DNA from: Candidatus Delongbacteria bacterium
Lineage (GTDB): Bacteria > CAIWAD01
DNA length: 64,000 nt
NCBI GenBank assembly: GCA_020634015.1
Contig: JACKCN010000008.1
Coordinates: 1 to 64,000 of the forward strand
Reading direction: 5' to 3'
Part shown: positions 61,244 to 64,000 of the stretch, piece by piece
How the letters are laid out: each line of letters opens with the position of its first letter
How positions within the stretch are numbered: the stretch's first letter is position 1
Made by a program: the position numbers and the translations under genes
The notes under the pieces: generated by a model
The model's input: the letters and a program-made list of their open reading frames with translations, nothing else
Database searches by the model: none
What the model was told of the DNA's origin: nothing

Positions 61244-62500
61244 CTATTTCAGAGTCAATGTTTCAAGATGCAGCCAGTCGTTCATGCCTGAGATCACCAC
61301 GCGCTCGCCTTCCTGCACTCCCTGCAGGACTTCCACTTCGTCGCGATTGCTCAGGCCGCAGATCACGTCGCGGCGTTCGAGGTGGTCTCCGTTGACCACG
61401 AAGAGTTTCGGTCGGGTGCCCGCACCATCGGTGCCGGGGCCGCGACGCACGATCAGGGCATTGTCGTGGCTTTCGCGGATCACATCCACGTCCACACGCA
61501 GATTGCTGTGCAGTTCGGGATCGCGCGGGTCGTCCAGGCGCACATCGAAGAGCACCTGGCCGTTCTCGATCTGGGGGTGCACACGGTCCACGTGACCCAC
61601 CAGTTGGCGCTCATTGAGGCCGATCCGGCATTCCTGACCCACCTGCAGGCGTGCGGCGTGCACGTCGGAGAGGCTGGCCTCCACCTTCCATGAGTCCCGG
61701 TTGGCCAGGCGTGCCAGGGGAGTTCCCTTGCTGACCGCCTGCCCCTCCTGTTCCACGGCCCAGCTCAGCACGCACTCGCGCGGGGCCACCAGACAGGCCG
61801 AGCTCAGGGCTTCCTGCGCGCGCTGCTGGTCCTGTCGGTACAGGCGGATCTGGATCTCGAGAGTCTCGTTGCCGGCCAGGGCGCCCTCCTTGAGATGGCG
61901 AATCCGTTCGTCCAGCCCCTGCAGTTCCAGGCGGGCGATGTTCTCGTCGCGCTCGGCCTGACGCAGACTCCACACGGTGGTCAGTTGGCGCTTGTAGAGT
62001 TCCTCTTCCTGCTGACGGCGGGCCTCCAGATAGCGGATCTTTTCCTCCAGAATGCCGCGCTCGCTGCGCAGATCGCCCTGCACGCGTTCCTGCTCGCTGG
62101 ACTGCTGGCGCAACTGGGCCTGTGTCAGGGCGATCTGGTCGGCCAGGCGGTCCAGCTCCAGGCGGATCTCGCGGGTATCCAGCTGCATCAGTGTATCACC
62201 GGCGGCCAGCAGTGCGCCGGGATGGGCATGCACCTTCAGAATCCGGGAATCGCTGGGGCTGGCCAACAGCTCTTCGAACTCCGCCTTGACCAGTCCACTG
62301 GCCGAGAGAGTGGCCTCGATGCGGGCTCGCTGGACCGTGGAAATCCGCAGATCGGCCAGCGCCACCGTGGGTGTTGCCAGCTGGCGCAGACCAAGCACAA
62401 GGAGGATCGCGAGCAATCCGCCCAGCCCCACGCGCAGCAGGCGACCCCGGTGCGTGCGCTGGCGCTGTTCAAGGGGGATTTCGCGGTCCATGGACGACAT
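61244..62500 (-). CDS. HlyD/MacA-like periplasmic adaptor
   Basis: A 418-residue membrane-fusion protein with one N-terminal membrane helix (about 20-42). It then has a lipoyl half (SGLVKAEFEELLASPSDSRILKVHAHPGALL), a long helical hairpin rich in Gln/Glu (about 100-225), and a C-terminal barrel. It would link the MacB-type transporter to an outer-membrane channel; no TolC gene lies in this operon. ATG 62500 has AGGAGA just upstream. It is the first gene of the operon. Confidence 0.9.
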   Translation of the reverse strand: MSSMDREIPLEQRQRTHRGRLLRVGLGGLLAILLVLGLRQLATPTVALADLRISTVQRARIEATLSASGLVKAEFEELLASPSDSRILKVHAHPGALLAAGDTLMQLDTREIRLELDRLADQIALTQAQLRQQSSEQERVQGDLRSERGILEEKIRYLEARRQQEEELYKRQLTTVWSLRQAERDENIARLELQGLDERIRHLKEGALAGNETLEIQIRLYRQDQQRAQEALSSACLVAPRECVLSWAVEQEGQAVSKGTPLARLANRDSWKVEASLSDVHAARLQVGQECRIGLNERQLVGHVDRVHPQIENGQVLFDVRLDDPRDPELHSNLRVDVDVIRESHDNALIVRRGPGTDGAGTRPKLFVVNGDHLERRDVICGLSNRDEVEVLQGVQEGERVVISGMNDWLHLETLTLK

Positions 62501-62533
62501 CTGTTCTCCTGGTTGTATGACGACTGACGCCAT

Positions 62534-62550
62534 TGCGAGGACCATGCCAG
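62534..62550 (-). promoter_or_regulatory. Candidate sigma-54 (-24/-12) promoter
   Basis: On the minus strand the 17 bases contain CTGGCAT, five bases, then TCGCA. GG and GC are 12 bases apart as required, with one clear mismatch to TTGGCAC-N5-TTGCA. Transcription would start near 62523, 23 bases before the HlyD-like ATG. Confidence 0.6.
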
Positions 62551-62610
62551 ATTTCATGCTGTTGAAAATGAACAACTTGCGGCGTCAGAAACCTTGCCCG
62601 ACGTTCTCTG

Positions 62611-62637
62611 GCGGACAGCGGGTGTCCGCTGGCGGAC
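62611..62637. promoter_or_regulatory. Overlapping palindromes, probable activator-binding site
   Basis: GCGGACA and TGTCCGC form an inverted repeat with a five-base centre (62611-62629). GTCCGC and GCGGAC form a second with a two-base centre (62624-62637). They lie 60-90 bases upstream of the -24 element, where NtrC-family activators usually bind. Confidence 0.6.
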
Positions 62638-62780
62638 GCTTTGCCGACCAGGCGTGCGCCAGCCCACACCCATCTCTGGTTGATTTTCCTGACTTTGGCA
62701 CACCGAAAACCGCCCCCGTGCCCTGAGCCCGTTGGCGGATGGGCGCGCAAAACGGTCAGATCAGACAACTCGAGGAAACC

Positions 62781-63875
62781 ATGAATAGACTACCGGCAAA
62801 CCTGGTCCGGATCCTGGTCCTGCTGCTGCTGGCCCTGCGTCCAGCCCTGGCGGAAATGTGCGAGAGCACGGGCGAGTACGAGTACACCCACGGGGACAAC
62901 GAGAGCATCATCCAGGCCAAGCAGTTCTGCGAGCAGATGGCCCTGCGTGCCGCCATCGAACAGTGCGCGCTCTTCGTCTCCTCGATCAGCACGGCGCAGA
63001 ACTACCAGATGAAGGACGATCTGGTGAAGACCATCGCCGCGGCCGTGGTCAAGCAGAAGAAAGTGCTCGAGCAGCGCGTGGACGGTCGTACCGTGTACTA
63101 CAAGGTCTCGGTCAAGCTGGACGACGAGCAGATGAGCCAGGCCATCGAGGCCGAAAGGCTGCGCCTGCAGGGCGCGGGTGCGGCTGGTGGAGGGCCGGTC
63201 TTCCCGCGGGTGCCCGCCCCGGATCTGGAGGGTGAGACCAGCGGCAGCCCGGAAGCCGGTGTGCCCCTGGATCGCAGTCCCGTGATGGAGCCCGTGAGCC
63301 ATGAAATGCCGACTTCGGGTTCGGGAAGCGCTGCGCGCCGTCATCTGTCCGTCCGGCTGGGGCAGAAGTCCCTCAGCAAGGACGATTGGGAGCCGCTCGA
63401 GAGCCAGGTCCTTCTGGGCATGGATTTCAACTGGGGCCTTTCCGGGCTGCCGGTCAGCCTGGACATCGGCTATCTGCGATCATCAAAATCCGGTGACGTG
63501 GAGGACGAGTACGGCGATGTCTGGGACGGCTATGCCGAGACATCCGAACTCACGGTTGGCGCACGCTGGTGGTTCGGCCAGTCTGATGCCAGGCTGGTGC
63601 CGTATCTGGGAGCAGGTCTCTGCCTGGTCAAAGGTTATTGGGAGGTGGATATGGGCGCGGACGGCACCTACTCCATCGAAGGGTCCACCATGGGCTTCGC
63701 ACTCAATGGTGGCATGCTGGCGTCCCTGAGCCGTTCTTTGTACACGGGAGTGGATCTTCGCGTCAGCGGTGGCAATGTGACCCTTGAGGGCGATGATGTC
63801 TGGGGTGATCCGGTAAGCATGGATGCCAAGGCCGGCGGACTCAGCATCAGCCTGCTGCTGGGGTATCGCTGGTAG
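62781..63875 (+). CDS. Exported protein: FlgT/LPP20-like N-terminus plus outer-membrane beta-barrel
   Basis: A 364-residue protein with a signal peptide ending ALA. Residues about 25-130 (CEQMALRAAIEQCALFVSS, VLEQRVDGRTVYYKVSVKL) resemble FlgT/LPP20-type domains. After a Pro/Gly-rich linker, residues about 190-364 look like a small beta-barrel: alternating strands LSVRLGQKSLSKDD, ELTVGARWWFG, YLGAGLCLVKGYWEVDMG, ending in LLLGYRW with a terminal aromatic residue. ATG 62781 has GAGGAA upstream. Role unknown. It is divergent from the ABC operon. Confidence 0.7.
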   Translation: MNRLPANLVRILVLLLLALRPALAEMCESTGEYEYTHGDNESIIQAKQFCEQMALRAAIEQCALFVSSISTAQNYQMKDDLVKTIAAAVVKQKKVLEQRVDGRTVYYKVSVKLDDEQMSQAIEAERLRLQGAGAAGGGPVFPRVPAPDLEGETSGSPEAGVPLDRSPVMEPVSHEMPTSGSGSAARRHLSVRLGQKSLSKDDWEPLESQVLLGMDFNWGLSGLPVSLDIGYLRSSKSGDVEDEYGDVWDGYAETSELTVGARWWFGQSDARLVPYLGAGLCLVKGYWEVDMGADGTYSIEGSTMGFALNGGMLASLSRSLYTGVDLRVSGGNVTLEGDDVWGDPVSMDAKAGGLSISLLLGYRW

Positions 63876-63900
63876 CAATCAGTCCCGTGAACGAACCGGC

Positions 63901-63940
63901 TGAATGAAAGGGGCGCATGACCATGCGCCCCTTTCATTCA
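63901..63940. terminator. Strong bidirectional hairpin terminator
   Basis: A perfect 19-base inverted repeat with a two-base centre. The arms begin TGAATGAAAGGGGCGC and end GCGCCCCTTTCATTCA. It starts 26 bases after the stop of the barrel protein. Confidence 0.88.
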
Positions 63941-64000
63941 GTGCCCGGTGAAACCATATGGGGCTCGAAGGATTCAGTCTCGTGCCCGGGGGGTGCCTTC

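Noticed and set aside
1..64000. CRISPR arrays, rRNA and tRNA genes
   Set aside because: No regularly spaced repeats, rRNA-like blocks or convincing cloverleaf sequences were found by reading. A covariance-model scan could still reveal a tRNA or small RNA that I missed.

Overview
The window looks like chromosomal DNA from an uncultured, GC-rich, Gram-negative bacterium of the FCB superphylum, perhaps a candidate phylum such as Delongbacteria or a relative. That placement is inference. It rests on three secreted proteins ending in a PNPFNP-type C-terminal sorting/FlgD-like domain (2909-4054, 21404-22642, 42266-43321), a TonB-dependent receptor, SusD-free carbohydrate genes, outer-membrane efflux proteins, and a sigma-54 activator with a GAFTDA loop. 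No rRNA, tRNA or CRISPR array was recognised.

Layout. 1-2905 is a toxin-antitoxin island: an intact HigB/HigA-like pair, a frameshifted RelE/ParE toxin, a second HigB-like toxin missing one base beside an intact antitoxin, and an intact VapBC pair. 2909-7875 (minus) holds a secreted NHL-type propeller and a copper cluster: an OprC-like TonB receptor with CxxxM and HxM, a Met/His-rich lipoprotein and a small Cys-rich protein. 8065-21315 (plus) is a mannose/mannoside locus: GH130-like phosphorylase, ROK kinase, two GH38-type proteins, a CreD-like protein, a CBM9-like protein and a sodium-solute symporter. A DUF4143 AAA ATPase with its own palindromic leader interrupts it. 21404-22642 is an LVIVD-repeat secreted protein.

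23207-29198 is housekeeping: rpmH-rnpA-yidD-yidC (minus, with terminator) divergent from hrcA-grpE-dnaJ (plus), each from a clear sigma-70 promoter. 29322-38339 carries an HhH protein, two membrane proteins of uncertain role (one PilM/GspL-like), rsmD, an HDOD-GGDEF protein, an M48 lipoprotein protease, a suspected repeat tract, a radical SAM enzyme and a second DUF4143 ATPase with a different palindrome. 38370-39636 is arsR-arsM from an apparently leaderless promoter. 39752-43321 holds a lipoprotein with a SprA-like motif, a small membrane protein, selD and an SGNH-like secreted protein.

43471-49721 is a CusCBA/CzcCBA-type heavy-metal efflux operon whose adaptor has a 13-histidine leader. 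49758-51848 has a dioxygenase, a cupin and a DUF3298 protein. 51855-54831 is a decaying region: a zinc-ribbon gene with an internal TAG, a GNAT fragment, IS3 and IS5 remnants, and an intact Fic gene of different base composition behind another palindrome. It ends at an intact GNAT gene. 55343-62500 (minus) is a six-gene operon of HlyD adaptor, ABC ATPase, two MacB/FtsX-like permeases, a sigma-54 response regulator and its kinase. A candidate -24/-12 promoter and an upstream palindrome precede it. A FlgT-like/beta-barrel protein and a strong hairpin terminator close the window.

The most interesting pattern is the three solitary genes (two DUF4143 ATPases and Fic), each preceded by a perfect inverted repeat of unique sequence. 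Next come the apparently self-controlled sigma-54/ABC operon and the metal-handling genes (copper uptake, Cus-type efflux, arsenic methylation).
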